From positions 62,001 through 126,000 of the forward strand of contig NZ_JAJOMB010000021.1 of NCBI RefSeq assembly GCF_021129305.1: 64,000 nt of DNA, in the 5' to 3' direction. Below, one piece after another: positions 33,752-44,341 of the stretch. This stretch comes from Kineosporia babensis. Its GTDB lineage: Bacteria > Actinomycetota > Actinomycetes > Actinomycetales > Kineosporiaceae. Position 1 is the first letter of the stretch, and each line of letters begins with the position of its first letter. The translations under genes and the position numbers were made by a program. Under the pieces are notes generated by a model. The model saw only the letters and a list, made by a program, of their open reading frames with translations, made no database searches and was not told the origin of the DNA.

Positions 33752-33790
33752 AGATCGCCCCTGCCTGGAGGAGCCAGGCAGGGGCGATCT
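33752..33790 (-). terminator. Terminator of the Bax-inhibitor-1 gene
   Basis: Perfect 17-bp stem AGATCGCCCCTGCCTGG / CCAGGCAGGGGCGATCT with a 5-nt loop, about 100 bp beyond the BI-1 stop. On the minus strand the next bases are T then the microsatellite. No T-run. Confidence 0.7.
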
Positions 33791-33893
33791 GCTCGTGCTG
33801 AACTGCTCGGCCGACTACCGCGGGCCGGTGGGCCCGGGCGAGTCGGCGGCGCGGTGCCGTTGGATCAGCACCGTTGGATCAGGTGCGGTCGGA

Positions 33894-34694
33894 TCAGTCG
33901 TCGCCGCGCAGGATCGCGAGGAGGCGCAGGATCTCGATGTACAGCCAGACCAGCGTGACCGTGAGGCCGAACGCGGCGGTCCAGGCCTGCTCCTGGGGCA
34001 GGCCGTTGCGGATGCCCTGCTCGACGAAGTCGAAGTCGAGCACCAGGAAGAACGAGGCCAGGCCGACGCCGAAGGCGGCGATCAGCCAGCCCAGCGGGCT
34101 GTTGTAGGCGCTGTTGCCGCTGACCAGCGAGACGATCAGGTTGATCAGGCCGAACGCCAGGTAGCCGGCACCGGCGATCATCAGGATCTTGGTGAACTTG
34201 GGGGTGGCCCGGACCACGCCGGTCTTGTACAGCACCAGCATGGCGACGAACGCGCCGAGCGTGCCCAGGATGGCCTGGGTGACGATGCCGTCGTACATGG
34301 TGTTGAAGAGCAGGCTGATGCCACCGACGAACAGACCCTCGGCCGCCGCGTAGGCCAGCATCGCGCCCGGGCGGACCTTCTTGCTGAACGAGATCCAGAG
34401 GCTCAGGCCGAGGCCGACGATCATGCCGCCGAAGACGATCGGGAGGATGATCGGGTCGCGCGGATCGACCAGGGCGAACACCGCGATGGCGGTGGCCAGC
34501 AGCACGGCGAACAGCGACGCGGTCCGCATGATCACGTCGTCGATGGTCATCCGGGCGGTGTTGCGCGACGTCACCGACGGCGCGTCGTACATGCCCTGAA
34601 GATCGTCCGAGCTCGGGGTACGAGTGTCGAACGTCGCGTAACCCCCACGGGCGAACTGATCACTGCGCCCGAAGACAGGGTTCTTGCTTTCCAT
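33894..34694 (-). CDS. Bax inhibitor-1 / YccA family membrane protein
   Basis: 266 residues with seven membrane helices after a ~65-residue polar N-terminus (starting MESKNPVFGRSDQFARGGYA, the usual actinobacterial BI-1 start). Helices are evident from LFAVLLATAIAVFAL to the final WLYIEILRLLAIL; the family's LVLDFDFVEQGI and KYRTxxD-like C-terminal acidic residues are visible. The family forms Ca2+-leak or pH-sensitive channels; the role in actinobacteria is not established. GGAGGACC precedes the ATG. Confidence 0.93.
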   Translation of the reverse strand: MESKNPVFGRSDQFARGGYATFDTRTPSSDDLQGMYDAPSVTSRNTARMTIDDVIMRTASLFAVLLATAIAVFALVDPRDPIILPIVFGGMIVGLGLSLWISFSKKVRPGAMLAYAAAEGLFVGGISLLFNTMYDGIVTQAILGTLGAFVAMLVLYKTGVVRATPKFTKILMIAGAGYLAFGLINLIVSLVSGNSAYNSPLGWLIAAFGVGLASFFLVLDFDFVEQGIRNGLPQEQAWTAAFGLTVTLVWLYIEILRLLAILRGDD

Positions 34695-35166
34695 CGGTCC
34701 TCCGACCGTTGTTCGTTGTCTCCTTCTGCCCGTAGTTGGCCACGTCCGGGCACGGCCGACTGTGCGACCGTTGTGAATCTAATGTTCCGGCGGCCGGGGA
34801 AGTTCCCGACGCGAAGATCTTTCTGAAGAAGTTATCTGCGAACCCGCTGTGCCCCTCCCGGCCACCCGCGGGCGCCTGCGATCAGCCCGGATCCGCCCGG
34901 ACGCGTCCGGGCGGTCACGGTCCGTTTCTCCCGGATCACGCGCCGATGCCGGTGATGCTGGGCAATGCTCCAGTTGCCCCTGTGCGGATTGTGTCGCCAT
35001 CGCCCCGACCCCGTTACTCTTCAGACCACGTGATTGCACCGTGAGATGTCGGTTTAGGACGTCGCCGGGCCGGGCGGACCGGTGGCGGCGAAGGCGGGAG
35101 CTTGGGCGACATGAGGGTTGACCGGACGGGTCTGCCCGACGGGCGTCTCCGGGCACCCCGGCCCTG
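34695..35166. other. Divergent intergenic region with 22-bp perfect palindrome
   Basis: 472 bp between the divergent BI-1 and GGDEF-EAL genes. It holds a perfect 22-bp palindrome at 34893-34914 (CCGCCCGGACG followed by its complement). AT-richer bases at 34780-34850 may contain the BI-1 promoter. The short frames on both strands lack ribosome sites and look like noise. Confidence 0.5.
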
Positions 35167-37701
35167 GTGTGTTCCTACGTGCTGAAGCCCGACCGCCTGG
35201 AACCCGCCGGCCTGGCCACCGACGAGGACGTACCCCGGGCCACCGGGCCCGCGAGCCTGCTGAACGGGGCCCGCGCCGCCGGCGCCGGCAACCTTGTCCT
35301 GCTCGCCGCGCTGGCCCTGCTGACCGTTCTGATCGGGGTGCACGCCCTGCTGCCGGACGAAGAGGCCGGTCCTTTCGGGGTGCTGATCGGGGTCGGCGCC
35401 GTGGCGGTCGGCCTGCTCGGCGTGCTGCTGCACCAGCCGGCCCGGCGCCGCGGCTGGACTCTGCTGCTGGCCGGGACCTTCCTGTGGGTGCTGGGTGACC
35501 TGATCCGCACCCTGGAGCCGAGCGTCAGCACGGGTCAGCACCTCGGCGCCTCCGACCTGATCTCGCTGGCCGCCTACCCCCTGCTCGGCCTGGGCACGCT
35601 GGACTTCTCCCGGGCCCGGGGTGGCCGCCAGGACCACGGCGCCGTGCTGGACGCGCTGATCGTCACCACCAGTACCGGGGTGGTGCTGGGCATCTTCGTG
35701 ATCGCCCCGCTGGCCGACAGCTCGACCCTGCCGCTGATGTCCAAGTCGATCGGCGCCGCCTACCCGCTCGGCGACCTGTTCCTGCTCACCGTGCTGGCCC
35801 GGCTCTACGCCGTGCCGGGAGCCCGCACCGTCTCGTACGCGCTGCTGGTGATGGGCGTCGGGCTGACCCTGGCCGCGGACGTCGGCTACGAGGTCTCCAC
35901 CCTGATCTCCTCCAGCCTGCAGTCCAGCCCGCTGATCGACGCCGGCACGCTGGGCGGCTACCTGCTGATCGCCGCGGCGGCGGGCGTGCCGTCGATGCGG
36001 ATGCTGGCCGACCCGGACCCCTCGGCCCCGGAGGACCGGCTGAGCCGTTCCCGGCAGGCCGCCCTGGTCCTGGCCCTGCTGCTGCCCAACATCGCGCTGC
36101 TGGCCGACGGGTTCAACAGCGACGCCCGGCACTGGCAGGTGATCGCGGTCGGGATGCTGCTGATCTGCATCCTGATCCTGGTCCGGATCCTCTGGCTGAT
36201 CTCCACCGTGCAGGGCCTGGCGGTGGAGTTGCGCGAGCAGGCCCGGGCCGACGGCCTGACCGGCGCCCCGAACCGGCGCACCTGGGACTGGGAGCTGGCC
36301 CGCGCCACCGCGATGGCCCGGGAGCACGGCACCACGTTCTGCGTGGCGATGATCGACCTGGACAAGTTCAAGGTCTTCAACGACACCCGTGGGCACCAGG
36401 CCGGTGACCTGCTGCTGCGCGAATCGGTGGCCGCCTGGACCGCACAACTTCGTCCCCCGGCGATGCTGGCCCGGTACGGCGGTGAGGAGTTCGCCCTCCT
36501 GGCCCCCGGATTCACTCCCCTGCAACTGGCCACCGTGCTGGAGCGGCTGCGCGAGGTAACCCCGTACGAGCAGACGTTCTCGGCCGGGGTGGCCGAATGG
36601 GACCCGCTGACCGACCCCGGCGCCGCCGTCGCCGCGGCCGACGAAGCGCTGTACGCGGCCAAGCGAGCCGGCCGCAACCGGGTGGTGATCGCCGGGGACG
36701 AGCCGCCACTGGGCCCGCCGACCGGCAAGATCGAGCTCACCTCGATCAACGTCAAGGCCGACCCGATCCGCCCGAACGACGAGTCCAGCCCGCCACTGGC
36801 CTCCCGCCGGGGTCGTCGCCGGGTGCACCGGATGCCGAGCTTCACCATGGTCACCCAGCCGATCGTGGACCTGCGGGACCAGCAGGTCTGCGCGCACGAG
36901 GCCCTGGCCCGTTTCGACCTGCCCGGCGGCCAGCCGGACAGCAGCCCGCCCGAGACCGGCGAGGTGTTCCGCCAGGCCTACCGCGAGGGCTTCGGCGACC
37001 TGCTGGAACTGGCCGCGATCCAGGCCGCGCTGGACCTGCCGGACCGGCCCGCCGGGCACGTGCTCTACGTCAACGCCTCGGCCCGGGCCCTGATGACCGC
37101 CCGGATGCGCACCGGCCTGCCGGACGACCTGTCCGGCGTGGTGATCGAGCTCAGCGAGGACCCGGGCGACGTGGACATGAACGACCTGGTCCGGGTGGTG
37201 AACGACCTCCGGGACCGGGGCGCCGGGATCGCCCTGGACGACGTCGGGGCGGGCGCCCTGGAGTTCTCCCGGCTGGCCATGCTGCAGCCGGACATGGTCA
37301 AGATCGACCGGACGCTGGTGGTCGGCTGTGCTTCCGACCCGGGCCGCACGGCGGTGCTGCGTGGTCTGGTGACGTACGCCCAGGAGCTGAAGGTCCTGCT
37401 CTGTGCCGAGGGTCCGGAGACCGCGGCCGACCTGGGACATCTGGCTGCGCTCGGGGTGACTCACGCGCAGGGCAACATCCTGTCCCCGGCCAAGCCCGGC
37501 TGGCACCGCGTGCTCACCCCGATCGCCGGGTTCACCTCAGCCCCGGCGCCGGTCCAGCAGCAGACCCCGTACCCAAGCCACCAGCAAGATCAGGGATACC
37601 ACCGGGCCCGGCCCGCCGAGACCGCGTGGACGTACCGCCCGTCCGGATACGACGATCCCGACTCGACCAGCCCGATCGTGATCATCGACCCGGAAGCCTG
37701 A
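35167..37701 (+). CDS. Membrane-bound GGDEF-EAL protein (cyclic-di-GMP turnover)
   Basis: 844 residues. About ten hydrophobic helices fill residues 40-360 (a MASE-like sensor). The GGDEF domain follows (about 375-535): DGLTGAPNRRTWDWEL and the active-site RYGGEEF near 437, with no RxxD inhibition site in front. The EAL domain (about 555-790) starts TQPIVDLRDQQVCAHEALAR and keeps N, E, the DD pair (LDDVGAG), KID and E-G-P-E-T, although the loop-6 motif DDFGTG is altered to DDVGAG. Both synthesis and hydrolysis are possible. GTG start at 35167. The ~60-residue C-terminal tail is Pro/Gln-rich. Confidence 0.92.
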   Translation: MCSYVLKPDRLEPAGLATDEDVPRATGPASLLNGARAAGAGNLVLLAALALLTVLIGVHALLPDEEAGPFGVLIGVGAVAVGLLGVLLHQPARRRGWTLLLAGTFLWVLGDLIRTLEPSVSTGQHLGASDLISLAAYPLLGLGTLDFSRARGGRQDHGAVLDALIVTTSTGVVLGIFVIAPLADSSTLPLMSKSIGAAYPLGDLFLLTVLARLYAVPGARTVSYALLVMGVGLTLAADVGYEVSTLISSSLQSSPLIDAGTLGGYLLIAAAAGVPSMRMLADPDPSAPEDRLSRSRQAALVLALLLPNIALLADGFNSDARHWQVIAVGMLLICILILVRILWLISTVQGLAVELREQARADGLTGAPNRRTWDWELARATAMAREHGTTFCVAMIDLDKFKVFNDTRGHQAGDLLLRESVAAWTAQLRPPAMLARYGGEEFALLAPGFTPLQLATVLERLREVTPYEQTFSAGVAEWDPLTDPGAAVAAADEALYAAKRAGRNRVVIAGDEPPLGPPTGKIELTSINVKADPIRPNDESSPPLASRRGRRRVHRMPSFTMVTQPIVDLRDQQVCAHEALARFDLPGGQPDSSPPETGEVFRQAYREGFGDLLELAAIQAALDLPDRPAGHVLYVNASARALMTARMRTGLPDDLSGVVIELSEDPGDVDMNDLVRVVNDLRDRGAGIALDDVGAGALEFSRLAMLQPDMVKIDRTLVVGCASDPGRTAVLRGLVTYAQELKVLLCAEGPETAADLGHLAALGVTHAQGNILSPAKPGWHRVLTPIAGFTSAPAPVQQQTPYPSHQQDQGYHRARPAETAWTYRPSGYDDPDSTSPIVIIDPEA

Positions 37702-37722
37702 CCGGCGTCCCCAGTTATCCGG

Positions 37723-39483
37723 TTATCCGGCGGACAACCGGTCCACCCGGATCGGCACGAACGGGATCCCGCGTTCCCGGGAGACGGCGATCCGGTGATT
37801 GCCGTCGACGATCTCGCCCTGCCGCAGGACCACCGGGTCCAGCGGGATGTTGCCGTCGAAGGCCTCGCGCACGCTGGCCAGCTTGCTGTCGTTCAGCGCC
37901 GGGCCGCGGCCGAGCGCGGGCCGGCCCTCCAGTCCTTCCAGCAGATCGGTGCGGACCAGCACGATCCCGTCGCGCGGGGACAGCAGCGCCAGGTCGTCCC
38001 CGGTCTCGATCTTCCGGAAGTCGCCGGTCTCCTGCCCGGCGACCAGGAAGTGGTCGTCGTTGCGGGGGAAGGTGGGCCGCAGGTCGAAGTCGGCCTGCTC
38101 ACCGGTGGCCCGGTCCTCGAAGATGCCGTCGACGAACGTGACTTCGCGATCAGTACCGGCCACCCGGAAGATCTGCGGCTCGTTCAGGTCGGTGAACTGG
38201 GCCTCCAGCCGGGCTCCGCTGGCCTTGTGGATGAAGACCCCGGGCTCGGCCGGCTCGAGCCGGTCCGCCCCGCGCAAGGTGGGAGCGAAGTCGTCGTCAT
38301 CGAACGGACCGCTCCGTGAGCGATCGCCCCCGGAGGACCCGGAAGCGCCGGAAGGCGACGCCGGCTCCCCGGCCCCGTCACCCCGCCCACGACGTCCCCC
38401 GGCCAGTCCGGCCAACCCCGCTGCTCCGGCCAGACCAGCAGCACCGGCCACCGCCCCCGCGTCGAACTCGTCGCCCGCGGCCACCTGATTCACGGTTTCC
38501 GCACCGGCTTCCAACCCGGCGTCCCTGCCTGCGTCCTTGAGGACGTCTCGGGTTCCGGGACCGACAGCCCGGGCAGGCACTGCCGAGGAAGCAACATCGG
38601 CGAGTGGACCGTCCACTGTTCTGGCAGTTCCCGCGCCGACCCCGGCGGCGACCTCCGCGCCGCCCTTGACCGCTCCCCCACCGGCCCGGAACAACGAGCC
38701 CCCGGGGATCAGCGTGGCCAACCCGAGCAGAAACGTCCCTAGTTCGAACTCGCCGTTGGCTATCGCGCCGACCTGTGAGATCAGGAACAGGGCCCCGCTG
38801 AGCAGCGCCCCGACCACCGGGAAGAACACCGCGACGACGGCGATCAGCAGGCCGAGCAGGATCTCGACGAAGGGGAACTCTTTGAAGAAGTCCCCGATCT
38901 TCTGGAAGATGTTGCGCTCCGGAATCGCCTCCCCCGCAGCCCGGTCCAGGGTCTCGGAGGCTTGCGCCTGAGCGTTCTCGCGCAGCGTGCGGGCCTGCTC
39001 GGCCAGGCTCCGGGCCGCACTCAGCTCGGCCTGGCCGGACTCGGTCGCAGCCTCGGTACGCCGCGCGGCGGCCCGGGCATCCTCGGTGGCGTCGGGAGCG
39101 AGCGGGGCCGGAGCAGCCTGGTTCGCCGCCGGCGCAGCCGCCTGAGCCCGGTCCACCGCCTGGTCAAACGTGGTCTGGGCATCTTCCAGGCGAGGGATGT
39201 ACTCCCGGTAGGCCCGGGCCGCCTCCTGGTAGGAGGTGGCGGTCTTGCGCAGCTTGTCGGGCAGGTCCTCGCCGATCATCTCGGCGAGCTTGTCCATCGC
39301 CGAGCCCCGGCCGCTCTCCAGCGCCCCACCCTTGCGCAGGATGTTCAGGGCGCTCTCGGCCGCATCCCCGATGTCGGAATAACGCTGCAGGACGCCACGG
39401 ATCAGCTCCGGATCGCCCGGAGTGGGGTCGGCGGACATCCCGACCAGCTCGAAAGCCTCGGGACTCGCGTGCCTGCGCGCCAT
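37723..39483 (-). CDS. T7SS-type polymorphic protein with C-terminal ParB-like domain
   Basis: 586 residues in four parts: an all-alpha N-terminal domain (about 15-115: PGDPELIRGVLQRYSDIGDA, KLRKTATSYQEAARAYREYI) like the T7SS-signal domain of actinobacterial polymorphic toxins; an Ala-rich coiled region; a hydrophobic stretch (about 195-255, FVEILLGLLIAVVAVFFPVV); Gly/Ala-rich linkers; and a C-terminal domain ending DPVVLRQGEIVDGNHRIAVS, RERGIPFVPIRV. The D-G-N-H-R motif is that of ParB/Srx-fold domains, some of which are nucleases or NTP-dependent enzymes. No immunity gene is visible downstream, where the next gene converges. The toxin role is inferred from architecture. Confidence 0.75.
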   Translation of the reverse strand: MARRHASPEAFELVGMSADPTPGDPELIRGVLQRYSDIGDAAESALNILRKGGALESGRGSAMDKLAEMIGEDLPDKLRKTATSYQEAARAYREYIPRLEDAQTTFDQAVDRAQAAAPAANQAAPAPLAPDATEDARAAARRTEAATESGQAELSAARSLAEQARTLRENAQAQASETLDRAAGEAIPERNIFQKIGDFFKEFPFVEILLGLLIAVVAVFFPVVGALLSGALFLISQVGAIANGEFELGTFLLGLATLIPGGSLFRAGGGAVKGGAEVAAGVGAGTARTVDGPLADVASSAVPARAVGPGTRDVLKDAGRDAGLEAGAETVNQVAAGDEFDAGAVAGAAGLAGAAGLAGLAGGRRGRGDGAGEPASPSGASGSSGGDRSRSGPFDDDDFAPTLRGADRLEPAEPGVFIHKASGARLEAQFTDLNEPQIFRVAGTDREVTFVDGIFEDRATGEQADFDLRPTFPRNDDHFLVAGQETGDFRKIETGDDLALLSPRDGIVLVRTDLLEGLEGRPALGRGPALNDSKLASVREAFDGNIPLDPVVLRQGEIVDGNHRIAVSRERGIPFVPIRVDRLSAG

Positions 39484-39557
39484 GTATCCGCCCTACCCCG
39501 GAGAACCAGTTCCCCCGACATACGAGACAGCCGGTGCTCAGGGTTCAGCCAGTGCGG

Positions 39558-39633
39558 TGGTGCCCCCGACGGGATTCGAACCCGTACTCGAGCGCTTTTA
39601 AGGCGCCTGCCTCTGCCGTTGGGCTACGAGGGC
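39558..39633 (-). tRNA. tRNA with anticodon UAA and short variable loop
   Basis: 76 nt including an encoded CCA. Acceptor stem GCCCTCG/CGGGGGC, D-stem GCC/GGC, anticodon stem GGCGC/GCGCT with loop CTTAAAA (anticodon UAA, read as Leu UUA), a 5-nt variable loop CGAGT, and T-stem ACGGG/CCCGT with TTCGAAT. All stems pair. Leu tRNAs normally have a long variable arm; this one does not, so its charging identity is uncertain. The bldA-type Leu(UAA) tRNA would be a separate gene. Confidence 0.85.
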
Positions 39634-39720
39634 CTGTGCACAGGTTATTCGGTCGGCCGGGGGTGCTGCGGGCGGTCCCGCTCACAGCTGAACTCTCAGG
39701 GCAGGCTTACGCTGGAGGGT

Positions 39721-40584
39721 ATGGGACATCTCGTCGATCGCCGCCGGGTGGTTCGGGTGCGTGGGGCCGGAAGCCCTCAGGCCTCCTCGACCGCCCGCCC
39801 CGACCAGCTCGCGGTGGAGGCGCCGCTGACGCTCAAGGTCGGTGAGCAGACCATCGCCACCACGATGCGCACGCCGGGGCACGACCTCGAACTCGCGCTG
39901 GGCTGGCTGGTGGCAGAGGGGGTGGCGCGTTCCTCGAGCGATCTCACCGAACTGACGTCGTGCGATGCCGACACGGTACGCATCGGGCTGGCCGCCGGGG
40001 TTCCGGTCCCCCAGGCGCGGCTCGGGGCTACCTCCAGCGCCTGCGGCGTGTGCGGGAGCGATTCGATCGCAGAGGTGCTCGCCCGGCGTCCAGTTGTGGG
40101 GCCGGTCACCCTCCCAATCATGGATGCAGACGGTAACCGGACGCTGTCGGTGGAACCTTTGATCGACGCGGGGCTTCTGGTCTCGTTGCCGGACCGGTTG
40201 CGCGAGGCGCAGCGGGCTTTCGATCGCACGGGTGGGCTGCACGCGGCGGGGTTGTTCAGCGCGCAGGGCGAACTGCTGTGCGTGCGGGAGGACGTAGGCC
40301 GGCACAACGCGGTGGACAAGGTGATCGGCTGGGCGCTGACCCACGGTCTGCTGCCCGCCAAGGAGACGGTGCTGCAGGTCAGCGGGCGGGCCTCGTTCGA
40401 GCTCACGCAGAAGGCGACGATGGCCGGGATCCCGCTGCTGTCGGCAGTTTCCGCGCCTTCCACGCTGGCCGTCGACCTGGCCGACGAGGCCGGGCTGACC
40501 CTGGCCGGTTTCGTGCGGGGCGACTCGATGAACCTCTACACGCACCCGGATCGGGTACGCGTAGAGGTTCCCGCGCCCGTCTAG
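39721..40584 (+). CDS. fdhD: Formate dehydrogenase accessory sulfurtransferase FdhD
   Basis: 287 residues. FdhD carries sulfur to the bis-MGD molybdenum cofactor of formate dehydrogenase. The active CxxC loop is SSACGVCGSDSI; other family motifs are MRTPGHDLELALGWLVAEG, GGLHAAGLFSAQGELL, VREDVGRHNAVDKVIGWAL and VSGRASFELTQKA. I start at the ATG 39721 (MGHLVDRRRVVRVRG); an open frame extends upstream through the tRNA but is not coding. No formate dehydrogenase gene is in the window. Its stop shares a CTAG with the stop of the convergent ppx gene. Confidence 0.94.
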   Translation: MGHLVDRRRVVRVRGAGSPQASSTARPDQLAVEAPLTLKVGEQTIATTMRTPGHDLELALGWLVAEGVARSSSDLTELTSCDADTVRIGLAAGVPVPQARLGATSSACGVCGSDSIAEVLARRPVVGPVTLPIMDADGNRTLSVEPLIDAGLLVSLPDRLREAQRAFDRTGGLHAAGLFSAQGELLCVREDVGRHNAVDKVIGWALTHGLLPAKETVLQVSGRASFELTQKATMAGIPLLSAVSAPSTLAVDLADEAGLTLAGFVRGDSMNLYTHPDRVRVEVPAPV

Positions 40585-41513
40585 GCCAGGCCCCAGGCCA
40601 TCCCGTCGAGGATGTCGTGCTCGGAGGTGACCTGCTTGGTCACCATGCCGGTGGCCTGCATCCGCTCGGTGATCCGCCGCCAGACCAGGGCCCCGGCGCC
40701 GATCACGTCCACCCGGCCCGGGTGCATGTACGGCAGGGCGGCCCGCTGCTCGCGGGGCATCTCCAGCAGCTCGGTGCAGGCGGCCTGAACCTGGTCCAGG
40801 GTGAGCGTGGCGCCGTGGATCGCCTTCGGGTCGTACTCGCTCAGGCCGAGGGCGTGCGCCGTCACGGTGGTGATCGTGCCGGCCACGCCGACCAGCGTGC
40901 GCGCCTCCTCCAGCACCACCTTCTCGCTGACCTGGGCCAGCGCGGCGTCGATGTCGGCGGTGGCGGCGGCCACCTCCTCGGCGGTCGGCGGGTCGCTGCG
41001 CAGGTGCCGCTCGGTCATCCGGACACAGCCGATGTTCACCGAGATCGCGCTCTGCACATGCTGTTCGCCGAGCACGAACTCGGTCGAGCCGCCGCCCAGG
41101 TCGACCACCAGGAACGGCGCGTCGTGCCCGTCGGCCAGCCCACCGGTGGCCCCGGTGAACGAGAGCTCGGCCTCTTCCGAGCCGGGGATCACCTCCGGCT
41201 CGACCCCGAGCGCCTCACGGATGCCCTGCACGAAGACCTTGCGGTTACGGGCGTCCCGGGTGGCCGAGGTGGCCACGAACCGGATCGCGTGCACCTCGTG
41301 CTGGTGGCACAGGTCGGCGTAACGCCGGGCCACCTCGAGCGTGCGGTCCATCGCATCCGGGCTGATCTCCCCGGTCTGGTCCACCCCCTGGCCCAGCCTC
41401 ACGATCTCCATCCGGCGCTCGACGTCGACCAGAGTGCCGCGGCTGCGGCTCATGTCGGCGATCAGAAGCCGGATCGAGTTGGTGCCGCAGTCGATCGCAG
41501 CAACCCTCGTCAT
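40581..41513 (-). CDS. ppx: Exopolyphosphatase Ppx/GppA family
   Basis: 310 residues. Short actinobacterial Ppx/GppA phosphatase of the ASKHA fold: VAAIDCGTNSIRLLIADMSR (phosphate-1), PFLVVDLGGGSTEFVLG (phosphate-2), LVGVAGTITTVTAHALG (adenosine-like loop), and the base YMHPGRVDVIGAGALV. It hydrolyses polyphosphate and/or pppGpp. GGAGGAAAG lies just before the ATG at 41513, which overlaps the DUF501 stop by 4 nt. It lacks the C-terminal HD domain of longer Ppx proteins. Last gene of the eno-ftsB-DUF501-ppx operon. Confidence 0.95.
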   Translation of the reverse strand: MTRVAAIDCGTNSIRLLIADMSRSRGTLVDVERRMEIVRLGQGVDQTGEISPDAMDRTLEVARRYADLCHQHEVHAIRFVATSATRDARNRKVFVQGIREALGVEPEVIPGSEEAELSFTGATGGLADGHDAPFLVVDLGGGSTEFVLGEQHVQSAISVNIGCVRMTERHLRSDPPTAEEVAAATADIDAALAQVSEKVVLEEARTLVGVAGTITTVTAHALGLSEYDPKAIHGATLTLDQVQAACTELLEMPREQRAALPYMHPGRVDVIGAGALVWRRITERMQATGMVTKQVTSEHDILDGMAWGLA

Positions 41514-42036
41514 CTTTCCTCCACTCCGCAGGGCCCTCTCTCCCACCAGCACGGCAGAGCATCGAGAACCTCGTCCCCCAGCGGATTCACCCCTCGTCCG
41601 GCGGCCAGTGCGTGGGCCGCGTAGACGTGCAGGCACTTGACCCGCTCGGGCATGCCCCCGGCACTGACGCCGGCGATCTCGGGCACCTCGGCGAGCTCGG
41701 CCCGCCGCTGGAGGTAGTCCTCGTGCGCCCGGCGCTGGGCGGCTGCCAGGTCCGGATCCTCGGCGATCCGGGCCGTCATCTCCTTCATCAGTCCCGAGGC
41801 CTCGAGCGTGCCGATGGCACCGGCGGCCTTGGGACAGGTGAGGTAGTACATGGTGGGGAACGGGGTGCCGTCGTCCAGCCGGGGATAGGTCTGGACCACG
41901 TCGGGCTGGCCGCAGGGGCAGCGGGCGCCGACGGCGACCACGTTGCGGGCGGGACGCTTGAGCTGACGATGCACGGCCGCCAGGTCCTCGTCGGTGACCG
42001 GGGTGGGGCCCGCGTCGCGCTGGGCCTCGGCGGCAC

Positions 42037-42040
<4 letters not shown>
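41510..42040 (-). CDS. DUF501 domain protein
   Basis: 176 residues. DUF501 signature: VGARCPCGQPDVVQTYPRLD, DGTPFPTMYYLTCPKAAGAI, then GVSAGGMPERVKCLHVYAAH with the CxH-type and CPC cysteine motifs that may bind a metal, ending GVNPLGDEVLDALPCWW. The function is unknown, but it is nearly always between ftsB and ppx in actinobacteria, as here. GTG at 42040 overlaps the ftsB stop (GTGA). Confidence 0.93.
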
Positions 42041-44243
<2,203 letters not shown>

Positions 44244-44341
44244 TTACGTCTACGGAACGGAGCCTATCGCCAGCCACCCGCGCCGCCCCTCACCCGGGGG
44301 CCGGTGTCCGCGGGCCGATGGTCCTGCTGTTCACCAGGTAT

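Noticed and set aside
35014-37506. 830-codon open frame antisense to the GGDEF-EAL gene
   Set aside because: A shadow of a high-GC gene: Gln/Gly/His-rich without domain motifs, while the + strand encodes clear GGDEF and EAL domains.
39534-39845. Open frame running through the tRNA gene into fdhD
   Set aside because: It reads the complement of a tRNA (the common R-D-S-N-P artefact) and then fdhD in the wrong frame.
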